Shown here one piece after another: positions 18,570 to 27,727 of a stretch of 64,000 nt of DNA. The stretch spans positions 1,159,770-1,223,769 of the forward strand of contig JAQTXH010000001.1 of assembly GCA_028688905.1 (NCBI GenBank), written 5' to 3'. Both the position numbers and the translations under genes were made by a program. Each line of letters opens with the position of its first letter. Within the stretch, counting starts at the first letter, position 1. This DNA is from Acidiphilium sp. (GTDB taxonomy: Bacteria; Pseudomonadota; Alphaproteobacteria; Acetobacterales; Acetobacteraceae). The notes beneath the pieces were generated by a model, which ran no database searches, was not told the origin of the DNA, and was given only the letters and a program-made list of their open reading frames with translations.

Positions 18570-20651
18570 TCATGCACTCTTCGCCATGATCTCGTCCGCG
18601 ATGTTGCGCGGCACCGGATCGTAGTGATGGAACTGCATGGTGAACGAGGCGCGCCCCTTGGTCTGGCTGCGCAGGTTGGAGATATAGCCGAACATTTCCT
18701 TCAGCGGCACCTGGGCGCGGACGATGATGGTCGAACCCGAGCTTTCCTGATTCTGGATCATGCCGCGGCGTCGGTTCAAGTCGCCGACGACGTCGCCGAC
18801 GTGATCCTGCGGTGTGGTCACTTCCACATCCATGATCGGTTCCAGAATGATCGGGCTGGCCTTTTTCATCCCTTCGCGGAAACAGGCTTTTGCCGCAATT
18901 TCAAACGCCAACGCGCTCGAATCGACGTCGTGGTACTTGCCATCGACCAGCGTGTATTTGAAATCAACGGTCGGGAACCCGGCCAGCACGCCAGTATCGG
19001 CCTGCACCTTGATGCCTTTTTCCACCGCCGGAATATATTCGCGCGGCACCGAACCACCGACGATCTTGTTTTCGAACAGGATACCGCCGTTGCGCTCCAT
19101 CGGTTCGAAGATGATCTTGACCTCGGCGTACTGACCCGAACCGCCCGACTGTTTCTTGTGGGTGTAGGTTTCGGTATGGCTGCGCGAAATCGTCTCACGA
19201 TACGCCACCTGTGGGGCACCGATATTGGCATCGACGCCATATTCCCGGCGCAACCGGTCAATGATGATTTCGAGATGCAACTCGCCCATGCCGGACAGAA
19301 TCGTCTGTCCGGTCTCCTGATCGGTCTTCAGCCGCAGCGAGGGGTCTTCGCCCGCCAGTTTCTGAAGTGCGAGGGTCATTTTCTCGACCGCTTCCTTGGT
19401 CTTCGGCTCGACCGAGATGTCGATCACCGGCACCGGGAAGGCCATGCGCTCCAGAATCACGGGATCTTCGGCGGCGGCCAGCGTATCGCCGGTGCCGGTA
19501 TCCTTCAGCCCCACGAACGCCGCGATGTCGCCCGCGTGGACTTCCTTGATTTCCGCGCGCTTGTCCGCATGCATCTGGAACATCCGCCCGATGCGTTCCT
19601 TGTGATCCTTGGTGGTGTTCATCACCGAATCGCCGGATTTCAGCGTGCCGGAATACACCCGCACGAAGGTCAGCGTGCCGTATTTGTCGTTGATGATCTT
19701 GAACGCGAGGCCGGCGAACGGCGCGTTCACATCGGCCTTGATCCGGCGCTGATGATCGCCCTCTTCCTCACCCTCTTCGACCGCAACCTTGATGCCCGGC
19801 ACATCGACCGGGCTGGGCAGATAATCGAGCACTGCATCAAGTAACGGCTGTACACCCTTGTTCTTGAAGGCTGTTCCACACAATACGGGGCGGAACGCGC
19901 CGGTGATCGTGCCGATCTTGATCGCGCGTTTCAGAGTTGCGACCGAAACATCGCCCTTTTCGAAATATTCCTCCATGCCCGCGTCATCGACCGACAATGC
20001 GGTGTCGAGCAGCACCTGGCGATGCTCCTTGGCCCGTTCCAGCAGATCCGCCGGGATCGGCTCGTCGTGGAATTTGGCTCCGAGATCGCCGCCTTCCCAG
20101 ATGATCGCCTTCATCTCGACCAGATCGACCACGCCGACGAAGGTATCCTCGATGCCGATCGGCAATTGCAGCGGCAGCGCGATGATGTCGAGCTTTTCCT
20201 TCAGCGTCGCGAAGGCGCGATAGAAATCCGCCCCCGTCCGGTCGAGCTTGTTGATGAAAATGATGCGCGGCACGTTGTAGCGATCGGCCAGACGCCAGTT
20301 GGTCTCCGATTGCGGCTGCACCCCGGCCACACCCTCGATGATGAAAATCGCGCCATCGAGCACGCGTAGACTGCGGTTCACTTCGATGTTGAAATCGATA
20401 TGGCCGGGGGTGTCGATGATGTTGATCCGGTGGTCTTTCCACTCGCAGGTCACCGCGGCGGAGGTGATGGTGATGCCGCGCTCGCGCTCCTGATCCATAT
20501 AGTCGGTCGTGGTGTTGCCATCATGCACTTCGCCGATTTTATGCGACACCCCGGTATAATGCAGAATGCGCTCGGTCGTGGTGGTCTTGCCGGCGTCGAT
20601 ATGCGCGGTAATGCCGATATTCCGGATCAGATCGAGCGGGTTGCCGGACAT
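18570..20651 (-). CDS. fusA: Translation elongation factor G
   Basis: Catalyses ribosomal translocation with GTP hydrolysis. The 693 residues start [21 protein letters not shown], with G1 [15 protein letters not shown], a switch I ending [12 protein letters not shown]3 DTPGHIDF, G4 [10 protein letters not shown] and all downstream EF-G domains through to [20 protein letters not shown]. The ATG at 20651 has GGAG at good spacing; the frame stays open upstream but that part is not EF-G. Unusually, rpsL, rpsG and tuf are not adjacent. The switch I sequence GNTTTDYM differs from the GAATMDWM of enterobacterial EF-G. Confidence 0.96.
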   Translation of the reverse strand: MSGNPLDLIRNIGITAHIDAGKTTTTERILHYTGVSHKIGEVHDGNTTTDYMDQERERGITITSAAVTCEWKDHRINIIDTPGHIDFNIEVNRSLRVLDGAIFIIEGVAGVQPQSETNWRLADRYNVPRIIFINKLDRTGADFYRAFATLKEKLDIIALPLQLPIGIEDTFVGVVDLVEMKAIIWEGGDLGAKFHDEPIPADLLERAKEHRQVLLDTALSVDDAGMEEYFEKGDVSVATLKRAIKIGTITGAFRPVLCGTAFKNKGVQPLLDAVLDYLPSPVDVPGIKVAVEEGEEEGDHQRRIKADVNAPFAGLAFKIINDKYGTLTFVRVYSGTLKSGDSVMNTTKDHKERIGRMFQMHADKRAEIKEVHAGDIAAFVGLKDTGTGDTLAAAEDPVILERMAFPVPVIDISVEPKTKEAVEKMTLALQKLAGEDPSLRLKTDQETGQTILSGMGELHLEIIIDRLRREYGVDANIGAPQVAYRETISRSHTETYTHKKQSGGSGQYAEVKIIFEPMERNGGILFENKIVGGSVPREYIPAVEKGIKVQADTGVLAGFPTVDFKYTLVDGKYHDVDSSALAFEIAAKACFREGMKKASPIILEPIMDVEVTTPQDHVGDVVGDLNRRRGMIQNQESSGSTIIVRAQVPLKEMFGYISNLRSQTKGRASFTMQFHHYDPVPRNIADEIMAKSA

Positions 20652-20861
20652 GCGAGTCTCCAAGGTAAGCTGTACAAAATACAAAAACAGCGATTTCAAC
20701 GAAAATCGGGCGCGATCACCGGTGCCACCCCGGCAATCCACCCGACCCTGACCGGCTTTCGACCAATCTTCAGCGAGATCATGCCGTGTTGGACAGGGTT
20801 TTGCAACCCGTGCGACCGGATGCCAGCAGGTGTCCTGCGTGACCGACGCTGGCATAGAGGC

Positions 20862-20889
20862 AAAAAAATGGCGGCACTTTCATGCCGCC
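20862..20889 (-). terminator. Rho-independent terminator of the TonB receptor gene
   Basis: Minus-strand stem of 7 bp (GGCGGCA with TGCCGCC), six-base loop, then seven T. It lies 53 bases after the receptor stop and upstream of fusA, so the two genes are separate transcripts. Confidence 0.88.
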
Positions 20890-20942
20890 GAGGTGGGGAG
20901 GGTGGGTAAAATTCAAAAAGCTCTCTAACACGTTGAGCCTGC

Positions 20943-23411
20943 TCAGAATTTTATCTTCACGCCGGCGATGCCGGCGACAGGCGCTGCCACATTGTAGCTG
21001 CGCGGATTGCTGTAGTTCGGGTATTGCGCCACGTAGACGCCACCCGCGATGCCGGTCGGCGAAAACGTGCCGTAATTATAGTATTGGGTGCCGGTGAAAT
21101 TATCGACGGCCCCGAACAACTGGATCTTGGGCGTAATCTGATAGCGGGTAATCAGATTGGCGACGAAATATCCCGGCAACGGTTGCGTCAGATTGGCTTC
21201 ATCGCCGTACAGATAGGAGGACGTCTGCGCCGTCGCGGAAATACCGATCGACCATTTCGGCGTGACATCGTAATTGCCCCCGAATTTGATCAGGTTTTGC
21301 GGAATCCCCGGCAAATGGTCACCGGGCATGATGGTTATATTGCCGTTGACGTCGGCATCCGGATTGTATGCCGATGATTCAATATAGCCATTCTGATATG
21401 TCGCCTCGATCCGGGAGTAACCGAGATAGAGTTGCCATCTCGGCGCGTCGAGATGCAGGCCCGCGTCGAAACCGGCCCGCTTGACGTTGCCGACATTGCT
21501 GAAATAGCCGCTGCCGATCGGATTGAGCGGCGATTGCAGGAACTCGACATCGTCGTTGGTGATCGTATGATAGTAATCTACATTGTAGCTCAGGGTCGAT
21601 CCGGCCGGGCCGAGGGCGGCTCCGCGCAATCCAACCTCGATCGTCCGGGCGATCAGTTGTTTCAGATTAGGATCGCCGGACATGAAATTGGCGAGGCTGC
21701 ATGAATCCTCCGGGCTAGCGCAGGAAAGCTCGGCGGGGGTGGGGGCCGCGTTGGCTTCGGAATAGCCGCCATAAACGGTCATCAGCGGATTGAAATTATA
21801 AGCGACACCGAGGGACGGGTTGAAATGGCTGTAATAGTGCCGCCCGGTCAGCCCCGCCCCTGGCGCGTTGGGGTCGGGCGGGTCCTGATCGTGCAAGGCG
21901 ATATTGGCGATATTGAACCGGCCGCCGACGGTCAGTGACAGTTTTTTCGTCACATTCAGGGTATCTGACAGATAGGCACCATAATACGCGTTGCGACTCA
22001 CCACGCCCACTGGCACCGACCCTGGTTCATCCACCATGTAGCCTGGGTTCGGAATACCGGGCGGGGTATAATACACCCGTGACAGGGTCGTCAGAGCACC
22101 GTCGTAGGCAGCAGCGTCATAGTTCGTGAAACCGCCGTCGTAGCTCAGGCCGGCGATGACGTGGTTTTCTAATCCGAAGATCGGCGATTTGTTAGAAATC
22201 TGCACCGATCCGCCATAGCCGTTGGTGTTGGTCGAGTTAAGATCCAGTTGGGCACCCTGGTACACGCCGTAGGCATTCGTCGGGGTCGGAAAATTCGGGA
22301 TGAACCCGCCGCCACGCACGGTACTCGGCGGATTGCCCTGATCATAGGGTCCGCCTTGACAGAGATAGGCCGAATAGGGACCGGCCCCGCAGGGCTGATC
22401 GTTCGGCCCATTGCCGTTCACCAGGTGCTCGAGCAGATTATCGTAATAGACTACCGCCTGTAGCGACGTGGTCTTGTCTAACTGATCATTCAGTGTGGCG
22501 CTGATTTTCGCATATTTGTCGGCAATGAGGTTCGGGCCGGTAAACTGGGAGGCCGGATCGACGCTGAGAACCTGGATCGGCATGGTTCCCGGGCCGTTCA
22601 GAACCGAATCCGCCAGGGTCGCGTTGATGTGAAAGGTCGCGTGCGGCCCGCGCCAGCCGAGATCGCCGTAGAAATTCTGGATGTCGGACGATTGCAGATC
22701 GCGCCACCCGGCCTCGTGGCGTTCCTCCAGATCGACATAGGCCGCCACGTTGCCGATCTGCTGGCCATATTGCAGGTTACCCTCGATTTTATCGAACGAT
22801 CCGCCCGATACCTCCAACTCGCCACCGTGATAATTGAAGCCGTTCTTCATCTCGACGTTGACGGAACCGCCGAGAGCGTTAAGGCCGAACAGCGGGTTAC
22901 CATCCTCGACGCTCAGCGAATGGATCGCCGCGTCGGGCAGCAGGCTCCAGATCGCCAGATCGCCGAACGGCAGATTGAACCGCGCGCCATTGACATAGAC
23001 ACTCAGATCCGCCGGCGTACCCTGGATCGGCGATAATTCGAAGCCGTGATAGAGCAACGAGGGCTGATAGGGGTTACCCTCCTGACTCACGAGATTGACC
23101 CCGTTGGCTTGCCGGTTCAGCGCCTGCATCGCATTTGCGGTGCCGCCCGCGCTGATATCCCGGCTGGTCAGGACCTGGACCGATTGGGGCCATTTCGCGA
23201 TGTCGATCCCGCTACCCGTCAGCGGTGAGGCCTCGACAATGATTTTTTTGATATGGATACTCGATTTCGGTGCCGGAGGTACGCTGATCTCAGAGGAATT
23301 GGCCGGAACGACCTGCGCGCGTGCCGGAACCGTCACCCAAATTGGCACCAGGGCGCACCACGGCAACATGAAGCGAATATTGCGCGCACGACGACCAACT
23401 GCTTTTGTCAT
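20943..23411 (-). CDS. TonB-dependent outer-membrane receptor
   Basis: 822 residues: a signal peptide (cleavage probably after VPARA), a short N-terminal stretch, a plug domain (IIVEASPL ... PQSVQVLTSRDISAGGTANAMQALNRQANGV ... YVNGARFNLPFGD ... FGLNALGGSVNVEMKNG), then a long beta-barrel with alternating aromatic strands and the classic terminal Phe (AGVKIKF). It imports an unknown ligand (iron chelate, vitamin, sugar or aromatic) using TonB energy. It is a single-gene transcript with its own terminator. It is read divergently from a NarX/NarL-type two-component system, with an inverted-repeat array between them that could be the regulator's site. Confidence 0.93.
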   Translation of the reverse strand: MTKAVGRRARNIRFMLPWCALVPIWVTVPARAQVVPANSSEISVPPAPKSSIHIKKIIVEASPLTGSGIDIAKWPQSVQVLTSRDISAGGTANAMQALNRQANGVNLVSQEGNPYQPSLLYHGFELSPIQGTPADLSVYVNGARFNLPFGDLAIWSLLPDAAIHSLSVEDGNPLFGLNALGGSVNVEMKNGFNYHGGELEVSGGSFDKIEGNLQYGQQIGNVAAYVDLEERHEAGWRDLQSSDIQNFYGDLGWRGPHATFHINATLADSVLNGPGTMPIQVLSVDPASQFTGPNLIADKYAKISATLNDQLDKTTSLQAVVYYDNLLEHLVNGNGPNDQPCGAGPYSAYLCQGGPYDQGNPPSTVRGGGFIPNFPTPTNAYGVYQGAQLDLNSTNTNGYGGSVQISNKSPIFGLENHVIAGLSYDGGFTNYDAAAYDGALTTLSRVYYTPPGIPNPGYMVDEPGSVPVGVVSRNAYYGAYLSDTLNVTKKLSLTVGGRFNIANIALHDQDPPDPNAPGAGLTGRHYYSHFNPSLGVAYNFNPLMTVYGGYSEANAAPTPAELSCASPEDSCSLANFMSGDPNLKQLIARTIEVGLRGAALGPAGSTLSYNVDYYHTITNDDVEFLQSPLNPIGSGYFSNVGNVKRAGFDAGLHLDAPRWQLYLGYSRIEATYQNGYIESSAYNPDADVNGNITIMPGDHLPGIPQNLIKFGGNYDVTPKWSIGISATAQTSSYLYGDEANLTQPLPGYFVANLITRYQITPKIQLFGAVDNFTGTQYYNYGTFSPTGIAGGVYVAQYPNYSNPRSYNVAAPVAGIAGVKIKF

Positions 23412-23425
23412 AGTTTTTGCCCATT

Positions 23426-23456
23426 ATTATAGAATTGAACGGCTCCCAGTGCTCAA
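23426..23456 (-). promoter_or_regulatory. Possible promoter of the TonB receptor gene
   Basis: A perfect TATAAT is present on the minus strand at 23426-23431, with TTGAGC at 23451-23456 and a somewhat long 19-base spacer. The start point would lie only about 8 bases before the ATG at 23411, so either the leader is extremely short or the promoter is elsewhere. Confidence 0.35.
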
Positions 23457-23483
23457 TCTATGGTCCCAGTAACAAGCGGGCAA

Positions 23484-23537
23484 CGGGACAAATTCCCGAA
23501 ATGATCGGGAAAACTTCCCGAAATGGTACTTTGGGAA
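23484..23537. promoter_or_regulatory. Array of helically phased inverted half-sites (putative operator)
   Basis: Alternating half-sites CGGGA (23484-23488), TTCCCGA (23493-23499), TCGGGAA (23505-23511), TTCCCGA (23515-23521) and the one-mismatch TTGGGAA (23531-23537). The first four are spaced 10-11 bases apart, one helical turn. The array sits between the divergent promoters of the TonB receptor and the sensor kinase. The architecture suits cooperative binding of a dimeric regulator such as the NarL-type response regulator encoded at 25036-25656; this is inferred. Confidence 0.6.
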
Positions 23538-23632
23538 ACCGGAATCTGGACAGGGATTTGCCTCAGTGATTTCGTCACCCCGTCATTGTTATGCGTGAAC
23601 CATTGCTTTGCCCGTGCATTTCGCGCTGATCG

Positions 23633-23660
23633 TCGACAAAATGTAAAATTGCTCTATACT
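23633..23660 (+). promoter_or_regulatory. Promoter of the sensor kinase / response regulator operon
   Basis: TCGACA (23633-23638) and TATACT (23655-23660) with 16 bases between, each one change from the sigma70 consensus. The predicted start is near 23667, 20 bases upstream of the TTG start codon, which has GGAAGGAG in front. Confidence 0.55.
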
Positions 23661-23686
23661 TTGACTTTAGGGAAGGAGTTCGGAAA

Positions 23687-25039
23687 TTGTCTCTACGCGC
23701 GCGTCTTACGCTGACGATCCTTGCGGTAATGCTGGCGACGATCATGCTGGGTGGCGTCATCGTGGTGTGGAACGGTCGCCGCCAGGTCCATACCGAACTC
23801 GCCGCGGCGCTCATCGTCGCGAAATCCAGCGTGTTGAACGCTTACCGGCTGGCGCGCGATCAGCACGATCAATCGGCCGTTCTCATTCAGTCGGTGGCGG
23901 CGTTCGACGGTTCGCGCAACATCAGGGCCACCCTGCTCGATCACGGTCATCACCAACTCGCGGTGTCGGTCCCCAGGTTGCCGGCCTATCCGGCACCGGC
24001 GTGGCTGGTCGCCCTGTTGCGCCCCGCGCTGCACTCGATCGTCGTTCCGTTTGTCGGTGACACCGGCCTCGGCCGGGAAATCGTTCTCGAACCGGTCGGA
24101 CTGAACGAAACGTCCGAAGTGTGGGCCAATATTTCGGACGATGGCGTATTTATCTGCATCTTTGTGCTGCTGTCGCTGGTGCTGATCCGGCGCACCGTCG
24201 ATTGGATCATGGCACCGATCATTTTTCTCGCCAACGGAATCGCCGATCTCAGGCAGGGCCGCCGCAGCATTCTGCGTGCCCAGTCCGGGCCACGCGAACT
24301 CCATGCGGTGATCTCGGAGTTCAATTTCCTGGTTGCCGACCTGACGGCGCACGAGAAGCAGACGCGCGCCCTGGAAGACCAGCTTGCCCGGTTACAGGAT
24401 GAGGAACGGGCGGATTTGTCGCGCGACTTGCACGACGAGATCGGGCCGCTGCTGTTTCTTGCCAAGATCGATCTTTCCGCGCTCGCCAGTCATGCCGCGA
24501 TTCAGCAAGACAATGAGATGAGCCGAACCATCGCCGTGATCACTGACTCGATCAGCTGCGTGCAGCAGCATTTGCGCGACATTCTGATCCGGTTGCGCCA
24601 GCATCGCGAACTGGAATTCGGGTTGGAGCGCGCGGTCGAAGCTCTGATGGCGCGCTGGCAGGAAAGCTACCCTCGCAAGCGATTTACCCTGGACATCGAA
24701 GGCGATTTGGCGCTGGTCAACTATGAAGCGTCTGAAACCGCCTACCGCATCGTCAAGGAAGCGTTGAATAACAGCATGCGGCACGCGCAAGCCCGCACGG
24801 TAATGGTCAGCCTGGTTGTCGTCGCGGACGAGGCGATCGAGGTCATGGTCAGCGACGATGGGGTTGGTTCCGCCATAGTGGAACCGCCCGGCTTCGGAAT
24901 CGAGGGCATGCAGGCCCGCGCCCGCGCCAGCGGCGGCACCTTCACCGCCGCATCGCTCCCGGACCGGCCGGGCTGGGTGGTGCGCGCCAGTCTGCCGTTG
25001 ACCGCGGTTCATCAGACCACACTGGCATCGGCATCATGA
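23687..25039 (+). CDS. Membrane sensor histidine kinase, NarX/DegS-type (HisKA_3)
   Basis: 450 residues. TM1 is about 9-28, a periplasmic sensor region about 30-150 without a recognised domain, TM2 about 153-173, then a HAMP-like linker and coiled coil. The HisKA_3 dimerisation helix has the phospho-accepting His at about 249 in SRDLHDEIGPLL. The ATPase domain shows IVKEALNNSMRHAQ (N box) and VSDDGVGS ... GFGIEGMQARARASGG (G boxes). The TTG start is supported by GGAAGGAG. The gene overlaps the response regulator by ATGA and is divergent from the TonB receptor, its probable target. Confidence 0.92.
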   Translation: MSLRARLTLTILAVMLATIMLGGVIVVWNGRRQVHTELAAALIVAKSSVLNAYRLARDQHDQSAVLIQSVAAFDGSRNIRATLLDHGHHQLAVSVPRLPAYPAPAWLVALLRPALHSIVVPFVGDTGLGREIVLEPVGLNETSEVWANISDDGVFICIFVLLSLVLIRRTVDWIMAPIIFLANGIADLRQGRRSILRAQSGPRELHAVISEFNFLVADLTAHEKQTRALEDQLARLQDEERADLSRDLHDEIGPLLFLAKIDLSALASHAAIQQDNEMSRTIAVITDSISCVQQHLRDILIRLRQHRELEFGLERAVEALMARWQESYPRKRFTLDIEGDLALVNYEASETAYRIVKEALNNSMRHAQARTVMVSLVVVADEAIEVMVSDDGVGSAIVEPPGFGIEGMQARARASGGTFTAASLPDRPGWVVRASLPLTAVHQTTLASAS

Positions 25040-25656
25040 ACCTTCTGGTCGTGGACGATCATGCCATTGTGCGTGCCGGTTTCGCGCGCTTGTTCCTCGC
25101 GCTGCCCAACGCCCGCGTCCGCTACGCCGCGAATGGCCGCGAAGCGCTGAAACTGATGCGTGAGGATCGTCCCGATGTCGTGCTGCTCGACCTCAACATG
25201 CCCGACATCAGCGGCTTCAACCTGCTGCAACGCATCCACGCCGAATCCAAACCGGCCCGCATCCTGGTCGTCACCATGTATTCGGACCTGCACTACGTCG
25301 ATCGCGCGCTCGCCAGCGGTGCCGCCGGATACATGACCAAAAATGCTCCGCCGGACGAACTGCTCACCGCTGTCCGCGCGGTGCATCGGGGGGAGCGGTA
25401 TATCGAGGCTGCGATCTCGCAAAGCCTGGTACTGCGCCACGTCGATCAGGGCGAACCCGGCGCGCCGCTGTCGTCGCGTGATACCGACATCGTGCGCCTG
25501 CTGGCCGAAGGCCGCAGCCTGGGCGACATCGCCGATCAGATGGGCGTGAGCTACAAGACAATTGCTAATAATTGCTCGCGCATCAAGGCGAAGCTGGGTC
25601 TGGCGAGCACCAAGGATTTATTGCGCTACGCGATTGAGACCACCGCACGGATGTAA
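25036..25656 (+). CDS. NarL/FixJ-family response regulator
   Basis: 206 residues. The receiver domain carries acidic residues VVDDH at the start, the phosphorylation Asp at about 52 in VVLLDLNMPDISG, and the later Thr and Lys in ILVVTMYSD and AAGYMTKNAPP. The C-terminal LuxR-type helix-turn-helix is about 148-200 (LSSRDTDIVRLLAEGRSLGDIADQMGVSYKTI). Translationally coupled to the upstream HisKA_3 kinase, so they form one cognate pair. The likely targets are its own operon and the divergent TonB receptor, through the half-site array at 23484-23537 (inference). Confidence 0.95.
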   Translation: MNLLVVDDHAIVRAGFARLFLALPNARVRYAANGREALKLMREDRPDVVLLDLNMPDISGFNLLQRIHAESKPARILVVTMYSDLHYVDRALASGAAGYMTKNAPPDELLTAVRAVHRGERYIEAAISQSLVLRHVDQGEPGAPLSSRDTDIVRLLAEGRSLGDIADQMGVSYKTIANNCSRIKAKLGLASTKDLLRYAIETTARM

Positions 25657-25684
25657 CCCCGGCGGATGTCGTGAAAATTTCACA

Positions 25685-25712
25685 GGCCAAAAATTATTGG
25701 CCAAAAATTATT
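25685..25712. repeat. Perfect 14-bp tandem direct repeat
   Basis: GGCCAAAAATTATT is repeated back to back at 25685-25698 and 25699-25712, just after the response-regulator stop. It is AT-rich against a GC-rich background. No function is apparent. Confidence 0.85.
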
Positions 25713-25763
25713 TGTCTGAAGCAGACGCCTCGTCAGGAGCCAGAACTTCGCTTCTGGAGCAAT

Positions 25764-25798
25764 GAACTGGCTCGCAAAAATAGCAACAGAGCCGGTTC
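25764..25798. terminator. Inverted repeat between convergent genes, possible bidirectional transcription end
   Basis: GAACTGGCTC (25764-25773) pairs with GAGCCGGTTC (25789-25798), ten pairs including one G-U, around a 15-base A-rich loop. It lies between the response regulator and the convergent paaD-like gene. No strong T-run follows, so termination is tentative. Confidence 0.35.
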
Positions 25799-25822
25799 GT
25801 CCTTAAACGATAAACGATCGCT

Positions 25823-26302
25823 CTAATGGCACTTGAAGCGGTCAAATCCTTCGCCACAGGCGGTGCAACGCCAGATCGCGCGGCAGGCGGTGGCCCCGAA
25901 CGGGTTGACCTCTTCCACGGCCGGCGACAGGCATTTGGGGCAAACCACGGGCTTGCCTCGTTCCGGCGGCGCGATGCCGGCCGCGCTCAGTTTGCGCAGC
26001 GCATCCGCCGACATTAACTCGGTGCTCCAGACCGGACTGGCGACCATGGTGATCTTGACCGGAAAAATCCCCGCCGAAGTCAGCGCGTTGCTGATCTCCA
26101 AGGCAATCATGTCGAGGGCGGGGCAACCCGGATAGGTAGGCAGCATCAACACCTCGACCCCGCCATTGTAGGGCAGGATATCGCGCAGAATACCGAGATC
26201 GACGATGCTGAGCATCGGCAACTCGGGATCCGAAATGGCGGAAAGCACCGCCCTGGCGTGGCGGATCACATCGTCGGACAACGGTTCGATCTCGGCACTC
26301 AT
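25823..26302 (-). CDS. PaaD-like protein (MIP18/DUF59 domain plus zinc ribbon)
   Basis: 159 residues: an N-terminal MIP18-type domain with DPELPMLSIVDLGILRDI and PTYPGCPALDMI (about 25-65), and a C-terminal zinc-ribbon-like cluster Cys121, Cys124, Cys140, Cys146, Cys149, Cys158 ending FDRFKCH, the typical PaaD C-terminus. PaaD is a maturation partner of the phenylacetyl-CoA epoxidase (PaaABCE), probably for iron delivery. The other paa genes are not in the window, so this copy is an orphan here; it might serve a distant paa cluster or another oxygenase. GGAGG precedes the ATG at 26302. Confidence 0.85.
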   Translation of the reverse strand: MSAEIEPLSDDVIRHARAVLSAISDPELPMLSIVDLGILRDILPYNGGVEVLMLPTYPGCPALDMIALEISNALTSAGIFPVKITMVASPVWSTELMSADALRKLSAAGIAPPERGKPVVCPKCLSPAVEEVNPFGATACRAIWRCTACGEGFDRFKCH

Positions 26303-26393
26303 GGGCAGCCTCCGGTCATATTATTAACTAAAGTCACTGGCTTTGTGCCAGAGATACTATTGCCGCTGGTTTACCCTGGATTAAGCGCCCAGA

Positions 26394-26417
26394 AGGCCGA
26401 TATGCAGGCCGATATGC
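26394..26417. repeat. 12-bp tandem repeat in the ispA/paaD spacer
   Basis: AGGCCGATATGC occurs twice in tandem (26394-26405, 26406-26417). The 219-base spacer 26303-26521 otherwise shows only a short CTGGC/GCCAG hairpin (26337-26351) and no convincing gene. Confidence 0.75.
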
Positions 26418-26521
26418 CGAATACGTCAGGCATAACCTCAGACACCCTGGGTTCGACAGTATCATCCCCATTGAGGATGCGCGTGCCGGAAACAAGACGC
26501 AACGCGACGGCGTCCGCCCGA

Positions 26522-27427
26522 TCAGTTCCGGCGCGTGACCGTATAGGCCGCCAGCGCGCGGAGCAAATTGGCTTTGTCGCCGAAACTGTCGAGATAGGTC
26601 GCCGCTTGTCGCGCCAGGTGCTCGGCCTGCATCCGTGCCCGCTCGATCCCCATCACCGAGACCATCGTCGCCTTGCCCTGGGCGGCGTCCTTGCCGGCGG
26701 TTTTGCCCAGGGTGGCGGCGGAACCCTCGGCGTCGAGAATATCGTCGGCGATCTGGAATGCGGCTCCCAGATCGCGCCCGTAGGCAGCAATAAAGTGGCG
26801 CTGCGGACCCGACGCACGGCCCAGAATCGCCCCGGCTTCGGCGCTGTATTGAATGAGGCGTCCGGTTTTGAGTGCCTGCAACCGGGTGATCAGCGGGGGA
26901 GCGAGGTTTGCCCCCTCGGAGACGATGTCGATCATCTGCCCGCCCACCATGCCGCGGGGGCCGGAGGCGGCACCGAGCGCCAGCACCAGTTCGCAGCGCA
27001 CTTCGGGGTCGGAATGGGTATCGGGTTCCGCGAGAACTTCGAAGGCGCGGGTCTGCAACGCATCGCCGGCGAGGATCGCCGTCGCTTCGTCGAATGCCTT
27101 GTGACACGAGGGTTTGCCACGCCGGAGGTCATCGTTGTCCATTGCCGGTAAATCGTCGTGGACCAGCGAATAGGCGTGCAGCATTTCCACCGAGGCGGCG
27201 GCCCTTGCGGCACAGGTGATGTTGACCGAGAACATCCGCGCCGTCTCGATCACCAGAAACCCGCGCATCCGCTTGCCGCCACCGAGAGTTGCATAGCGCA
27301 TCGCCTCGACCAGCCGATGCTCCTCGCCTTCGGGAACCGGCAGCAACGCGTCGAGTTCAGTCTCGATCAGGGCAGCGGCACCGTTCAGCGCGTCGCGCAG
27401 GGCCACGGTTCGCATCACTTCACTCAT
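26522..27427 (-). CDS. ispA: Short-chain polyprenyl diphosphate synthase (farnesyl diphosphate synthase)
   Basis: Condenses IPP with allylic diphosphates to FPP. The 301 residues contain the first aspartate-rich motif DDLPAMDNDDLRRG (about 85-98), GGKRMRGFLV near the N-terminus and the second motif QIADDILDAEG (about 222-232), all diagnostic of trans-prenyltransferases of the IspA group. The start overlaps the xseB stop by ATGA. HDAC-xseB-ispA is a common alphaproteobacterial order that usually continues into dxs; dxs is missing here and a paaD-like gene follows instead. Confidence 0.95.
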   Translation of the reverse strand: MSEVMRTVALRDALNGAAALIETELDALLPVPEGEEHRLVEAMRYATLGGGKRMRGFLVIETARMFSVNITCAARAAASVEMLHAYSLVHDDLPAMDNDDLRRGKPSCHKAFDEATAILAGDALQTRAFEVLAEPDTHSDPEVRCELVLALGAASGPRGMVGGQMIDIVSEGANLAPPLITRLQALKTGRLIQYSAEAGAILGRASGPQRHFIAAYGRDLGAAFQIADDILDAEGSAATLGKTAGKDAAQGKATMVSVMGIERARMQAEHLARQAATYLDSFGDKANLLRALAAYTVTRRN

Positions 27428-27687
27428 GACTCGTCCTTCACGGTCAGGCTGCCATCGGCACGGGCGACGATCGCCTGCACTCGGCTCTCCGCCTCGGACA
27501 ATCGCGCGTCGCAGTGGCGTTTGAGGGCAGCGCCGCGCTCATAGGCCGCGATCGCGTCCTCAAGTTTCTGCTGGCCGGACTCCAGCCCGCGCACGATGCG
27601 CTCGAGCTCGGCCAGCGCGTCCTCGAACGAAAGACCGGCGATATCAGAAGTAACGCCGGGTGCCGGATCGGGCTTGGACTCTGCCAT
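27424..27687 (-). CDS. xseB: Exodeoxyribonuclease VII small subunit
   Basis: 87 residues from the ATG at 27687, which follows GAGGAG by 8 bases; an in-frame ATG at 27714 has no such site. The core GLSFEDALAELERIVRGLESG and LEDAIAAYERGAALKRHCDARL are the invariant two-helix XseB pattern. It associates with XseA in DNA degradation and repair; xseA is not in the window. Overlaps ispA by four bases and lies 40 bases after the HDAC-family gene. Confidence 0.95.
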   Translation of the reverse strand: MAESKPDPAPGVTSDIAGLSFEDALAELERIVRGLESGQQKLEDAIAAYERGAALKRHCDARLSEAESRVQAIVARADGSLTVKDES

Positions 27688-27727
27688 CGTGATATCTCCT
27701 CGGCTTTTTTGCACCGATAGCGGCGGA

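Noticed and set aside
18336-19844. A 502-codon plus-strand open frame opposite fusA
   Set aside because: Antisense shadow of a highly conserved gene; the translation is rich in His/Arg/Phe without any domain. Similar long antisense frames at 42408-44198, 60659-61966 and 61774-63432 were dismissed for the same reason.
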